NCBI GenBank assembly: GCA_024235095.1
Contig: JACKNC010000001.1
Coordinates: 2,021,501 to 2,085,500, forward strand
Reading direction: 5' to 3'
Origin: Gammaproteobacteria bacterium
GTDB lineage: Bacteria > Pseudomonadota > Gammaproteobacteria > Competibacterales > Competibacteraceae
DNA: 64,000 bases
In this document: positions 1 to 8,363 of the stretch, one piece after another
How positions within the stretch are numbered: the stretch's first letter is position 1
How the letters are laid out: each line of letters opens with the position of its first letter
The notes under the pieces: model-generated
Database searches by the model: none
Told to the model about the DNA's origin: nothing
What the model saw: only the letters and a program-made list of their open reading frames with translations
Made by a program: the position numbers and the translations under genes

Positions 1-381
1 GCGACTCGGCTTGGCCGGTGGCTGATCGGATTGTGGCGCATCAGGCGGCGCGGGTGGTTCGTCGCCATCACTCTGTTCTTCGCTAAAGGCCATGCCCTGG
101 CCGTTTTCGCGGGCGTAAATCGCCAACACTGCCGCCACTGGGATTTGCACCACGCGGGCGACCCCGCCAAAACGAGCGTTGAATTCGATCCAGTCGTTGC
201 CCAATCGCAGATCGCGCACCGCCGCTGGATTGATATTGAGGATAATTCGGTTTTCGCGCACGTGTTGTTTGGGGACTTCCACGCCGGGTAGCTCGGTGTT
301 GACCAGGATATGTGGCGTCATTCCGTTGTCTTCAATCCACTCGTAAATGGCGCGAATGAGATAGGGGCGGGTCGAAGTCAT
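1..381 (-). CDS. sspB: ClpXP adaptor SspB (C-terminus cut by window edge)
   Basis: Stringent starvation protein B is the adaptor that delivers ssrA-tagged proteins to the ClpXP protease. The reading frame opens with MTSTRPYLIRAIYEW and continues through the conserved segments HILVN and LNINPAAV, then an acidic, proline-rich tail (SDGDEPPAPPDAP) typical of the flexible region before the ClpX-binding C-terminus. It is open to base 1, so the last residues are missing. It lies downstream of petC on the same strand, as in many gammaproteobacteria, but the usual partner sspA is not between them. Family assignment is confident; the missing end cannot be judged. Confidence 0.9.
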   Translation of the reverse strand, partial: MTSTRPYLIRAIYEWIEDNGMTPHILVNTELPGVEVPKQHVRENRIILNINPAAVRDLRLGNDWIEFNARFGGVARVVQIPVAAVLAIYARENGQGMAFSEEQSDGDEPPAPPDAPQSDQPPAKPSR

Positions 382-501
382 CGTGGATCGATTGAGATCA
401 TTGGAAAAATAAATTTTCCCCGCTGAAAGCAGGGGCCGAGCCGGTCAGCCGTTTCGCCAGGGAGTGAATAGGGTTGCCGCTCCCCGGCGAAATCAGCATT
501 G

Positions 502-1245
502 TTAATGCACGTCCTTCCAGTATTCCCTCTTAAGCAGATAGAACACTACGAACGCTAGGAACAGGAACAGAACCACCCAGACACCGATCGCTTGGCGCTC
601 CAGCTTAATGGGTTCACCAACATAAGCCAGGAAATTCACCAAATCCGCCATCGCTTCCTTGTACTCCGGTGGACTCATGCTGCCCGGTTGGACCAATTCA
701 AACCCCGTGAGCGTTTTGACTTCATGACCCTCGGCATTTTTATGGACTTCATAGACCGGCTTCTGCATACCCTGGAGTTGCCAGAGAACATGCGGCATCC
801 CCGCATTTGGAAAGATAGCGTTGTTTACGCCAAAAGGCCGGCTGGAGTCCTCGTAAAAAGTCAGCAGATAGGTGTAAAGATAGTCCACTCCCCGAGAGCG
901 GGCGATTAGGGTCAGATCGGGCGGCGTTACGCCAAACCATTGCTTAGCTTCGGTTTTTGGCATGGCATTCTTCATCAGATCGCCAACCTTGGCGCCGGTG
1001 AAGATCAGGTTCTCCTTGACCTGCTCGTCGGTCAGGCCAATATCGCGGGCCATGCGGTTATAGCGCTGGTGCTCCAGAGAATGACAGCCCATGCAGTAAT
1101 TGACGAACAGCTTGGCGCCTTTTTGCAGCGATGCATCGTTGTGCGGGTCAATGGGCGCGGTCATCGGATGGAAGCCGCCGTCACCGGACGCAACAGTCAG
1201 ACCCGGCAGAGTGAGTAGCGCGAGTGCAATCAGGATTTTTTTCAT
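502..1245 (-). CDS. petC: Cytochrome c1 of the bc1 complex
   Basis: Haem c subunit of ubiquinol-cytochrome c reductase, which passes electrons from the Rieske protein to a periplasmic cytochrome c. The 247-residue product has an N-terminal signal peptide (MKKILIALALLTLPG), a single haem c site CMGCH near residue 51, and a C-terminal membrane anchor (VWVVLFLFLAFVVFYLL) ending in basic residues. Its start overlaps the end of petB by four bases (ATGA type), so the two are translationally coupled. Length and layout are normal for the family. Confidence 0.97.
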   Translation of the reverse strand: MKKILIALALLTLPGLTVASGDGGFHPMTAPIDPHNDASLQKGAKLFVNYCMGCHSLEHQRYNRMARDIGLTDEQVKENLIFTGAKVGDLMKNAMPKTEAKQWFGVTPPDLTLIARSRGVDYLYTYLLTFYEDSSRPFGVNNAIFPNAGMPHVLWQLQGMQKPVYEVHKNAEGHEVKTLTGFELVQPGSMSPPEYKEAMADLVNFLAYVGEPIKLERQAIGVWVVLFLFLAFVVFYLLKREYWKDVH

Positions 1246-2486
1246 TGCTCAGTCACCCTTTCCGGTACGGGCTTGGTCTTTTCAATCGCCGGCAGGAACG
1301 GCAACACGGCGAAAAAGGCAAAGTAAATGCAGGTGCAAAGTTGCGCCAGACTGGTGCGGGCGGGCGTGGTCGGCAACGCGCCCAAATAGCCCAGGATCAG
1401 GAACGACACCACAAACGCCGCTAACACGAGTTTGAAGGCAAGACCGCGATAACGGATGGATTTGACCGGACTGCGATCCAGCCAGGGGAGGAAGAACAGG
1501 ACGACGATGGCGCCTCCCATGACCAGCACCCCCCAGACCTGGGTGCCCGCGAAGGAGGGCACGGCCCGCAACATGGCGTAAAACGGGGTAAAATACCAGA
1601 CGGGCGCAATGTGCGGCGGCGTCTTCAATGGGTCAGCCGGATCGAAGTTTGGATGTTCAAGGAAATAACCGCCCATCTCGGGGATGAAGAAAATAACCAC
1701 TGAGAAGAAAATCAGAAAGACCACCACGCCGACCAGATCCTTGACGGTGTAGTACGGATGGAAGGGAATACCATCTAGCGGGATGCCATCCGGGCCTTTG
1801 ACTTTCTTGATCTCGATGCCATCGGGATTGTTGGAGCCGACTTCGTGCAGCGCGATGATGTGAGCGACCACCAAGCCAACCAGCACCAGCGGCACGGCAA
1901 TGACATGCAGCGAGAAGAAGCGGTTCAACGTCGCGTCGGACACCACATAGTCGCCGCGAATCCAGATAGACAGATCAGGACCGATGCCGGGAATTGCGCT
2001 GAACAGGTTAATAATGACTTGGGCGCCCCAGTAGGACATCTGGCCCCAGGGCAGCAGATAGCCCATGAAGGCTTCAGCCATGAGGCATAAGAAGATGATG
2101 ACCCCAAAGATCCAGATCAACTCGCGCGGTTTCTTGTGCGAACCATAAATCAGCGCGCGAAACATGTGCAGATAGACCACGATGAAGAAAGCCGATGCGC
2201 CGGTGGAGTGCATGTAACGAATCAGCCAGCCCCAATCAACATCGCGCATGATGTATTCCACTGAGGCGAAGGCGTCAGCGGCGGCGGGCTTGTAGTTCAT
2301 GGTGAGCCAGATGCCGGTCAAGATCTGGTTAACCAACACCAGCAGCGCCAGGGAGCCGAAGAAGTACCAGAAGTTGAAGTTCTTTGGCGCGTAATATTCC
2401 GTCAGATGCTCGCGCATCATCTTGGTCAGCGGGAATCGCTCGTCAATCCAGCCGAGCAGCCCGGTCGTACCTTGTGTATTGGCCAT
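1242..2486 (-). CDS. petB: Cytochrome b of the bc1 complex
   Basis: Diheme membrane subunit holding the quinol oxidation and quinone reduction sites. The 414-residue protein has eight or so hydrophobic helices. Haem-ligating histidines are visible in helix B (YMHSTGASAFF, then YLH) and helix D (HVIAVPL, then VVAH). The Qo-site motif reads PVWY instead of the mitochondrial PEWY; PVWY is known from beta- and gammaproteobacterial enzymes. The start codon overlaps the petA stop by one base (TAATG), and the end overlaps petC, so petABC is one tight operon. Confidence 0.97.
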   Translation of the reverse strand: MANTQGTTGLLGWIDERFPLTKMMREHLTEYYAPKNFNFWYFFGSLALLVLVNQILTGIWLTMNYKPAAADAFASVEYIMRDVDWGWLIRYMHSTGASAFFIVVYLHMFRALIYGSHKKPRELIWIFGVIIFLCLMAEAFMGYLLPWGQMSYWGAQVIINLFSAIPGIGPDLSIWIRGDYVVSDATLNRFFSLHVIAVPLVLVGLVVAHIIALHEVGSNNPDGIEIKKVKGPDGIPLDGIPFHPYYTVKDLVGVVVFLIFFSVVIFFIPEMGGYFLEHPNFDPADPLKTPPHIAPVWYFTPFYAMLRAVPSFAGTQVWGVLVMGGAIVVLFFLPWLDRSPVKSIRYRGLAFKLVLAAFVVSFLILGYLGALPTTPARTSLAQLCTCIYFAFFAVLPFLPAIEKTKPVPERVTEQ

Positions 2487-3085
2487 TATGCAGTCTCCGG
2501 GTCAACGCCGATTAACACACGGGATTCGCTCAGATACCGGTAGGAGGGCACCACCAGGTTGGTCGGGGCGGGGACGCCCTTATAGACCCGCCCGGCCAGA
2601 TCAAAGCGCGAACCGTGGCAAGGACAGAAGAACCCGCCTTTCCATTCCGGTCCCAGATCGGCGGGCGCCACATCGGGACGGAAGGTCGGCGAACAGCCAA
2701 GGTGAGTGCAGATGCCGACCAGCACCAGGGTTGCCGGGTTAATGGAGCGATAGGCATTCTGTGCGTATTTAGGTTGCTGGCTAGCCACCTCGGAGCGGGG
2801 ATCGGCCAGTTCGCCATTCAGGGTAGGCAAATCATCCAGCATCTTTTTGGTGCGTTTCAGCAGCCAGACCGGTTTACCACGCCACTCGACGGTCATCATG
2901 GCGCCGTCTTCCAGTTTGCTGATGTCGGCTTCCACCGGGGCGCCGGCAGCCTGAGCGCGCTCGCTGGGCGACCAGGATTTTAGAAAGGGGACAGCGACGA
3001 ACGCCACACCTACGCCGCCGACCACGGTTGCCGTGGCGGTCAGAAAGCGGCGTCTGCCGAGATCGACGGCACCTACCGTACTCAT
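2486..3085 (-). CDS. petA: Rieske iron-sulfur subunit of the bc1 complex
   Basis: The 2Fe-2S subunit that takes the first electron from ubiquinol. The start at 3085 is chosen over an upstream in-frame start at 3247 because it has a GGGAGA ribosome site six bases away and gives the usual length (199 residues). The product begins MSTVGAVDLGRRRF, a twin-arginine-type leader that also acts as the membrane anchor. Cluster-binding boxes CTHLGC and CPCHGS supply the two Cys and two His ligands and the disulfide cysteines. First gene of petABC; the complex works in the cytoplasmic membrane with its cluster in the periplasm. Confidence 0.96.
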   Translation of the reverse strand: MSTVGAVDLGRRRFLTATATVVGGVGVAFVAVPFLKSWSPSERAQAAGAPVEADISKLEDGAMMTVEWRGKPVWLLKRTKKMLDDLPTLNGELADPRSEVASQQPKYAQNAYRSINPATLVLVGICTHLGCSPTFRPDVAPADLGPEWKGGFFCPCHGSRFDLAGRVYKGVPAPTNLVVPSYRYLSESRVLIGVDPETA

Positions 3086-3359
3086 AAGCAGTCTCCCGAT
3101 TATCGGTTTATCGTTGATATAAAAAGAGTTGGCAGCCCGGAGGGCGTCACGGTCGCGCTGGAACCGGATCATGCGCCGCCGCCGGGCCAAAAATGGGGGC
3201 TTCTGCAAAACCCACTGCGGTGATGCTTGGTTAGTTAATCGGCTCAAGCTTCCGTGATGACCACGGTACGAAACAGGATATTACCGCAGTGTGGGTATAG
3301 GGTCTATGCGCTTGTCCGGGATGTTTGGATCCAGCCTGGATAAATATTGGGAATTGACG

Positions 3360-4838
3360 TCACTTTCCCTTCTTCCGATCCAGCCGCCAGACAAAGTCCT
3401 CGACGATCCGGCGATACAATTCCTCCTTGAGCACCAGATCCTCAATGCCATGATCGAGATTAGGGTTGTCGTTGACCTCGATCACCACGACGCCCTTGGC
3501 AGTTTGCTTCAAATCGACGCCGTAAAAGCCATTGCCGATCAGATTAGCCGCCTTCATCGCATTTTTGACGACGATTTCCGGCGCATTCTCGACCCGGAAA
3601 GTCTTGGCCTCGCCTTCGCGGAAGCCGCGACCCTTGCCCGGTTCATGATGGTAAATCTGCCAGTGTTCTTTCGACATAAAGTATTGACAGACAAATAAGG
3701 GAACTTTGTTCAGAATCCCTACCCGCCAATCAAACTCGGTGTAAAGAAATTCTTGCGCTAACAGCAAGTCGGACGCTTTGAACAGCTTGCCGGCCATGTC
3801 CAGTAGTTCGGCGCGGTCGTTGACCTTGAAGACGCCGCGCGAGAAGGAGCCATCGGGAATTTTCAGCACAATGGGATAGGGAATCTCGCTGTCCACTCGT
3901 TCCAGATTATCGCGGCGAACGATCACGGTTTTCGGGGTGCGTACCCGATGGGTGCGCAGCAGTTCGTCCAGATAGACCTTATTGGTGCATTTGAGAATCG
4001 AGTCGGGATCATCGATCACCACCATGCCCTCGCTCTCGGCCTTCTTGGCGAACTGGTAGGTGTAGTGGTCGATGCCGGTGGTTTCGCGGATGAACAGAGC
4101 ATCGAATTCGGCCAGTCGGCCATAGTCTTTTTTCTCGATCAGTTCGATATTGACGCTGCACTCGCGCCCCGCCTTGACAAAGTATTGCAGGGCCTTGGGG
4201 TTGGAGGGCGGCATTTCTTCCTTGGGATTATGCAACACCGCCAAGTCGTAGCGATAATTGCTGCGCGCCCGGGGTTGCCGCCAGCGTCGGCTGAGATAGG
4301 TCGTTAAGGCGCTCAGAAACATTTCGCCCTGTTCCGCCGACAGCGAGTGCAGGTGCAGGGCCTTGACGGTATCGATGCGCCATTTGCCTTGCCGGCGAAA
4401 TTCTACCCTCAACAATGGCGAACGGAAGGCGTCGAACAATTGCCGGGCCAGCTCCTGTAGCTCCTTGGCGACGCATTGACCGAAAAAAATGTCCAGTTCG
4501 AAGGCGGTGGCGGTAAATCCGGAGCGAGGTTTACCCAGCACCTGCTGAACATGGTCGTCCAGATCCTCGATGTCGAGACTATAAATGGATTTGCGGCTGA
4601 GATCGTTGAGGGTGCGCACGCTGGGGATCACCCGGTGATGCCGCGCCTCGGCCAGCAGGGAACAGTAGTAGCCCACGCTCAGATAGCGGTAACTGCGGCA
4701 CAGGTTCAGCACGCGCTGGCTGCGCCCCGTAGAATATTCCGGTTTAGCCAGATAATCCTTGGCGGCCACCACGGGCAGTTTCGGGAAGTGATTTTTCCAG
4801 TCGGTGGGATTTTCCACCAAAATGATGTGATCGGCCAT
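3360..4838 (-). CDS. RimK-like ATP-grasp ligase with N-terminal RLAN-type domain
   Basis: A 492-residue ATP-grasp enzyme. The C-terminal half (about 270-485) carries the ATP-grasp signs: VLKIPDGSFSRGVFKV (lysine plus glycine-rich loop), the acidic QEFLYTEFDWRVG stretch and the metal-binding VIEVNDNPNLDHG. The N-terminal 220 residues match the extended domain found before some RimK-like ligases. Such enzymes form amide bonds between a carboxylate and an amine through an acyl phosphate; the substrate here is unknown. It sits directly downstream (37 bases) of a GNAT/C39-like peptidase fusion on the same strand, a pairing reported in comparative studies of ATP-grasp amidoligases. Function beyond ligase is inference. 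Confidence 0.85.
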   Translation of the reverse strand: MADHIILVENPTDWKNHFPKLPVVAAKDYLAKPEYSTGRSQRVLNLCRSYRYLSVGYYCSLLAEARHHRVIPSVRTLNDLSRKSIYSLDIEDLDDHVQQVLGKPRSGFTATAFELDIFFGQCVAKELQELARQLFDAFRSPLLRVEFRRQGKWRIDTVKALHLHSLSAEQGEMFLSALTTYLSRRWRQPRARSNYRYDLAVLHNPKEEMPPSNPKALQYFVKAGRECSVNIELIEKKDYGRLAEFDALFIRETTGIDHYTYQFAKKAESEGMVVIDDPDSILKCTNKVYLDELLRTHRVRTPKTVIVRRDNLERVDSEIPYPIVLKIPDGSFSRGVFKVNDRAELLDMAGKLFKASDLLLAQEFLYTEFDWRVGILNKVPLFVCQYFMSKEHWQIYHHEPGKGRGFREGEAKTFRVENAPEIVVKNAMKAANLIGNGFYGVDLKQTAKGVVVIEVNDNPNLDHGIEDLVLKEELYRRIVEDFVWRLDRKKGK

Positions 4839-4875
4839 CGGTGTAAAACGTCCTGATAAAGCAGGGGGTATGAGG

Positions 4876-5997
4876 TTAAAACAGCGCCGGCGGTTCCGGT
4901 CGGCGTTGGGAACGGTAAAGAATTAGCACCGCCTTCTGAGCGGCTTTGCCATAGCGGGCCATGCGCTGGAACTCCCGGTGAGGGATCGGCATGTTGATGG
5001 AGTCCGTGACGGTTTCGCCTTTCTCGGTATCCACCAGTGGATCATGGACGTAGATATAATGGTCATCGAAGCCGGTAACGACTACCCAGTGTGGGAAACG
5101 TTCGCCATAGATGCGGTAGGAGCTGATCAGCACCAGTGGAATACCGCCCGCTTCAAACTTCTGGCGCAGTTCATCCACGCTCAGGCTGCCGCAATGCAAG
5201 GCGACCGGTAGTCGTTGCAATTCCTCAATCCAGTCTTCCTGCACCAGCCGCATGACTTCCTTTTTTTCGGGGTTGCGCACCGAGTCCACCAGAAAAACGC
5301 CATCTTCATTGACGTAAATTTCGAGATCGAAACCGCGCCGGTAAGCTGACAGCGCCAGACCGTAGGGGCCGCAGCCGCCATGCCCGGAGGTCATAAAAAT
5401 CGTCGTCGCTTCGCGCCACAGACGCAGCTCCAGTTTGCGGCTCAGCTCCAGCGTTGGGTCCAGGGCTTTCATGGCCATCATCAGCGCTGCCGGGCCGCAG
5501 GTGAACTCCAAAGTTTGCTGGTAATATGGTGTTTTGACCAGATCGAGCTGGAGTTGCGGAACCAGGCGCTTTTCGAAGCGCAGCGCCGTCATGTGGTCTT
5601 CGTAATAATCCAGCACTTCCTTGAATTGACGATAACCGTGACGACGAAACAGGTTCAGCGAAGGGGGATTGTCGCGGCGCACTTCGAGGCGCATGGACAC
5701 ACAATCGCGCTCCAGCGCTGCGGCTTCGGCGGCTTCCAGCAACCGGTCGCCGATCCGGCGCCGGGCGAAATCCGGATGGACGGCGATGGAATACAGCCGA
5801 GCCATCGAAGCGCCGCGCGAAAACAGCAGCAGCACATAGCCGCAAATCTGCTCCGCTTCTTCCTCGACCAGGGTGGTCGCGTGACCACGGGTCAGTAGAT
5901 GACGGAAACTGCGGCGCGAAAGCCGGTCTGAGTGAAAACAGCGGTTTTCAATCGTCAGCAGAGCGGGAAGATCGGCCAGGGCGGCAAGACGCGGCAT
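4876..5997 (-). CDS. GNAT acetyltransferase fused to a C39-like cysteine peptidase
   Basis: A 373-residue fusion. Residues 1-150 form a RimI-like GNAT domain with the acetyl-CoA loop ARRRIGDRLL and the later RRHGYRQFKEVLDYY. Residues 160-360 resemble a papain-fold peptidase of the C39 type: catalytic cysteine in FTCGPAALMMA, histidine in FPHWVVVTGFD and acidic residue in YVHDPL. No signal peptide or membrane segment, so it is cytoplasmic. The start at 5997 (MPRLAALADLP) avoids a long overlap with purC; an in-frame start at 6174 exists but would run into that gene. It precedes the ATP-grasp ligase gene, suggesting that one protein trims or acetylates what the other ligates. Confidence 0.82.
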   Translation of the reverse strand: MPRLAALADLPALLTIENRCFHSDRLSRRSFRHLLTRGHATTLVEEEAEQICGYVLLLFSRGASMARLYSIAVHPDFARRRIGDRLLEAAEAAALERDCVSMRLEVRRDNPPSLNLFRRHGYRQFKEVLDYYEDHMTALRFEKRLVPQLQLDLVKTPYYQQTLEFTCGPAALMMAMKALDPTLELSRKLELRLWREATTIFMTSGHGGCGPYGLALSAYRRGFDLEIYVNEDGVFLVDSVRNPEKKEVMRLVQEDWIEELQRLPVALHCGSLSVDELRQKFEAGGIPLVLISSYRIYGERFPHWVVVTGFDDHYIYVHDPLVDTEKGETVTDSINMPIPHREFQRMARYGKAAQKAVLILYRSQRRPEPPALF

Positions 5998-6074
5998 AAC
6001 AGTTCGGAGCGGTTCTACAAGCAGGGAGCCATTAGGCGATAAACAAGAATGAGGAAAGCCAGTGGGATGAAAAA

Positions 6075-6974
6075 TTACTGGCCGGTTAACCGCTCCAGCG
6101 CTTCGCGGTACTTGGCGACCGTCTTCTGGACAATCTCCGGCGGCAGCTCCGGTCCAGGCGGTTGCTTGTCCCAATCCAGCGTTTCCAGATAATCGCGCAC
6201 GAACTGCTTGTCGAAACTGGGGGGATTGACGCCCGGTTGGTATTGATCTGCCGGCCAGAAGCGGGAGGAATCCGGGGTTAGCGCCTCGTCCATCAAAACC
6301 AGACTCCCATACTCGTCCAGCCCGAATTCAAACTTGGTGTCAGCAATAATAATGCCTCGCGCCAGGGCGTAGTCGGCGGCTTCCCGATAGAGCCGCAGGC
6401 TGATCTCCCGCATCTGTTCTGCTAAATCCCCCCCGATTTTGGCTACGACATGGTCAAAGCTCACATTCTCGTCATGCTCGCCCAGCGCCGCTTTGGTAGA
6501 GGGGGTAAAGATCGGCTCCGGCAACCGATCCGCTAACTGCAACTGGTCAGACAGGCGAATCCCGCAGACCATGCCGCTTTGCTGATAATCCTTCCAGCCC
6601 GAACCAATCAGATAACCGCGAACAATCGCCTCCACGGGTAAACATTGAAGCCACCGCGCCACCACGGTTCGACCCGCGATGTTTCGACGCTCATCGGGAT
6701 CCGGCAGCGCTTGCTCCAGGGTCCTTCTGGCCAGTTGCAGATGGTTGGGGACGATTCGCCGGGTGCGTTCAAACCAGAAATTCGATACTGCGGTCAATAC
6801 CGCGCCCTTGCCAGGAATCGCCGTCGGCAAAATGACATCAAACGCCGACAGGCGGTCGCTGGCCACCATCAACAGGTGTTGATCATCCACGGCGTATAAA
6901 TCACGGACTTTGCCGCGATAAACCAGCGGCAGGCTGGTGATATCGGGTACAGCGGCGGCATCGGAAACAATCAT
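6075..6974 (-). CDS. purC: SAICAR synthase
   Basis: Phosphoribosylaminoimidazole-succinocarboxamide synthase joins aspartate to CAIR in purine synthesis, using ATP. Family hallmarks include YRGKVRDLY at the N-terminus, PVEAIVRGYLIGSGWK and IIIADTKFEFG in the middle, and DEALTPDSSRFWP near the C-terminus. The start at 6974 (MIVSDAAAVPD) has AGGAGT upstream and gives 299 residues, normal for the longer SAICAR synthase type; an upstream in-frame start at 7061 has no support. It lies upstream of the GNAT-peptidase gene on the same strand with a 77-base gap. Confidence 0.96.
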   Translation of the reverse strand: MIVSDAAAVPDITSLPLVYRGKVRDLYAVDDQHLLMVASDRLSAFDVILPTAIPGKGAVLTAVSNFWFERTRRIVPNHLQLARRTLEQALPDPDERRNIAGRTVVARWLQCLPVEAIVRGYLIGSGWKDYQQSGMVCGIRLSDQLQLADRLPEPIFTPSTKAALGEHDENVSFDHVVAKIGGDLAEQMREISLRLYREAADYALARGIIIADTKFEFGLDEYGSLVLMDEALTPDSSRFWPADQYQPGVNPPSFDKQFVRDYLETLDWDKQPPGPELPPEIVQKTVAKYREALERLTGQ

Positions 6975-7268
6975 GCGCGGGTTACTCCTGACCTGAATAA
7001 AGCAGAACAACAACGCCGCGCATTTTAATACGATTCGTGTATCGGCGTCGGTATTTTGCATACCTCCGGCGCTTTAGTTCATTGTGCGACCCGATGTTTA
7101 CCGTCATTTGACCGATTGAGCGTACAATCAATAAAATCTGGAGCAACCCTAAAATTAATCATTTTGCATGGTAATCAAGACCAAGAATAAGATAGAGTTA
7201 AATAGATGACCGATTTCGTTGAAGTTTGGCATAACTCAGTTCATCCGCCGAATCAATGGAGGAAAATG

Positions 7269-8336
7269 ATGAACCGGTTTTTACAACCTGGCGCAGGGTT
7301 ATTGGCGCTCATCGTGGGAATCGCCGGTTGTGCGGCGCCTTATTTACAATCGCCCAGCAAGCCGGTCGCCAAGGCGCCGATCGTCGATCGCAGTACGCGC
7401 AGCGCCCGGCGGACGCCAACCTATCCTGCCCAACCCGCTCAACCTGCTCTCCCATCGCCTCAACCTCCGGTGGAAGTCGGGCAGTTGCCACGCGAGGATC
7501 CGTTGATGCCCCGCGAATATGCTTCTCCCTATCCAGGGACGCGCTATTCGGCTGAGCGTTATCCATCTGCGCCAACCCCTTACCCGACGCCGACGCCGGC
7601 CTATCCAGACGCCTATGGCGCGGCGCCCGCGGGGTCGTTGAACCCGACCTATCCAACCACGCCAGACGCGGCCTACCCGTCGCCGGCCTATCCACCCGGC
7701 GCGGCCTACTCCTCGCCCAGTTATCCCTATTACCCTGACGCGCCAGGTGTCGAGCAGGATACCGATGCGCTTTATGAAGCCGCACCAGCGCCGGACGCGC
7801 TGCCCCCATCCAGTCCGGTAAGTTCGCAGCCAGCCCGTCCGAAACCAGTGGAGAAGCCGGTGGAGAAGCCGGTTGCCTTGGCGCCGCCCGTCGAACCCGA
7901 GCCAGAACCGGAAGTGCCCGAGGTTTCGCTGCCGCTAGCGCCCCCCCCTCAGCGACCTGCGCCGCCGCCCCGTCCTGCGGAATTGCCGCCGGCGGAAATT
8001 ACCCGCGAAGGCAATCAGGCGGTGGTAGCCCTGTTGGACAGCGCTGATAAATATGTCAAGAGCAACCAGTTGGACAAGGCTGGCGCGGCTCTGGAGCGGG
8101 CGCTGCGCATCGAACCTCGTAACGCGGGCATCTGGCATGATCTGGCGCAAATTCGCCTGCATCAGGGTCAGTATCAACAAGCCGAGACGTTGGCCAGCAA
8201 ATCCAATAATCTGGCGGGCGGCAATCGGGCACTGCAGGCCCGTAACTGGAAATTAATTTCGGTCGCGCGCCAGGCCAGTGGGAACAAGTCCGGCGCTGAA
8301 GAAGCCGAGGCGCAGGCTTCGCTGCTATCGCGCTGA
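7269..8336 (+). CDS. Proline-rich lipoprotein with C-terminal TPR
   Basis: Predicted lipoprotein of 355 residues. The start at 7269 follows GGAGGA at five bases; an adjacent ATG at 7266 is also possible. The signal peptide ends in the lipobox IAGC with Cys21. Residues about 30-250 are low complexity, rich in Pro, Tyr and Ala, with repeated short units such as TPAYP, NPTYP and SPAYP, followed by KPVEKPVEKPV. The C-terminal 100 residues (from about 255) form a TPR pair (DKAGAALERALRIEPRNAGIWHDLAQIRL and onwards). The layout suggests an envelope scaffold: lipid anchor, long extended spacer, protein-binding module. The partner is unknown. Followed 27 bases later by yoaA on the same strand. Confidence 0.8.
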   Translation: MNRFLQPGAGLLALIVGIAGCAAPYLQSPSKPVAKAPIVDRSTRSARRTPTYPAQPAQPALPSPQPPVEVGQLPREDPLMPREYASPYPGTRYSAERYPSAPTPYPTPTPAYPDAYGAAPAGSLNPTYPTTPDAAYPSPAYPPGAAYSSPSYPYYPDAPGVEQDTDALYEAAPAPDALPPSSPVSSQPARPKPVEKPVEKPVALAPPVEPEPEPEVPEVSLPLAPPPQRPAPPPRPAELPPAEITREGNQAVVALLDSADKYVKSNQLDKAGAALERALRIEPRNAGIWHDLAQIRLHQGQYQQAETLASKSNNLAGGNRALQARNWKLISVARQASGNKSGAEEAEAQASLLSR

Positions 8337-8363
8337 ACGACGATCACTGGATGAAATAGCGCA

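Noticed and set aside
7070..7200. Possible promoter boxes before the lipoprotein gene
   Set aside because: TTGACC and TACAAT are present but spaced nine bases apart, so no standard promoter can be supported.
7309..7809. Minus-strand frame of 166 codons
   Set aside because: Antisense to the proline-rich lipoprotein; its composition simply mirrors the Pro/Tyr codons.
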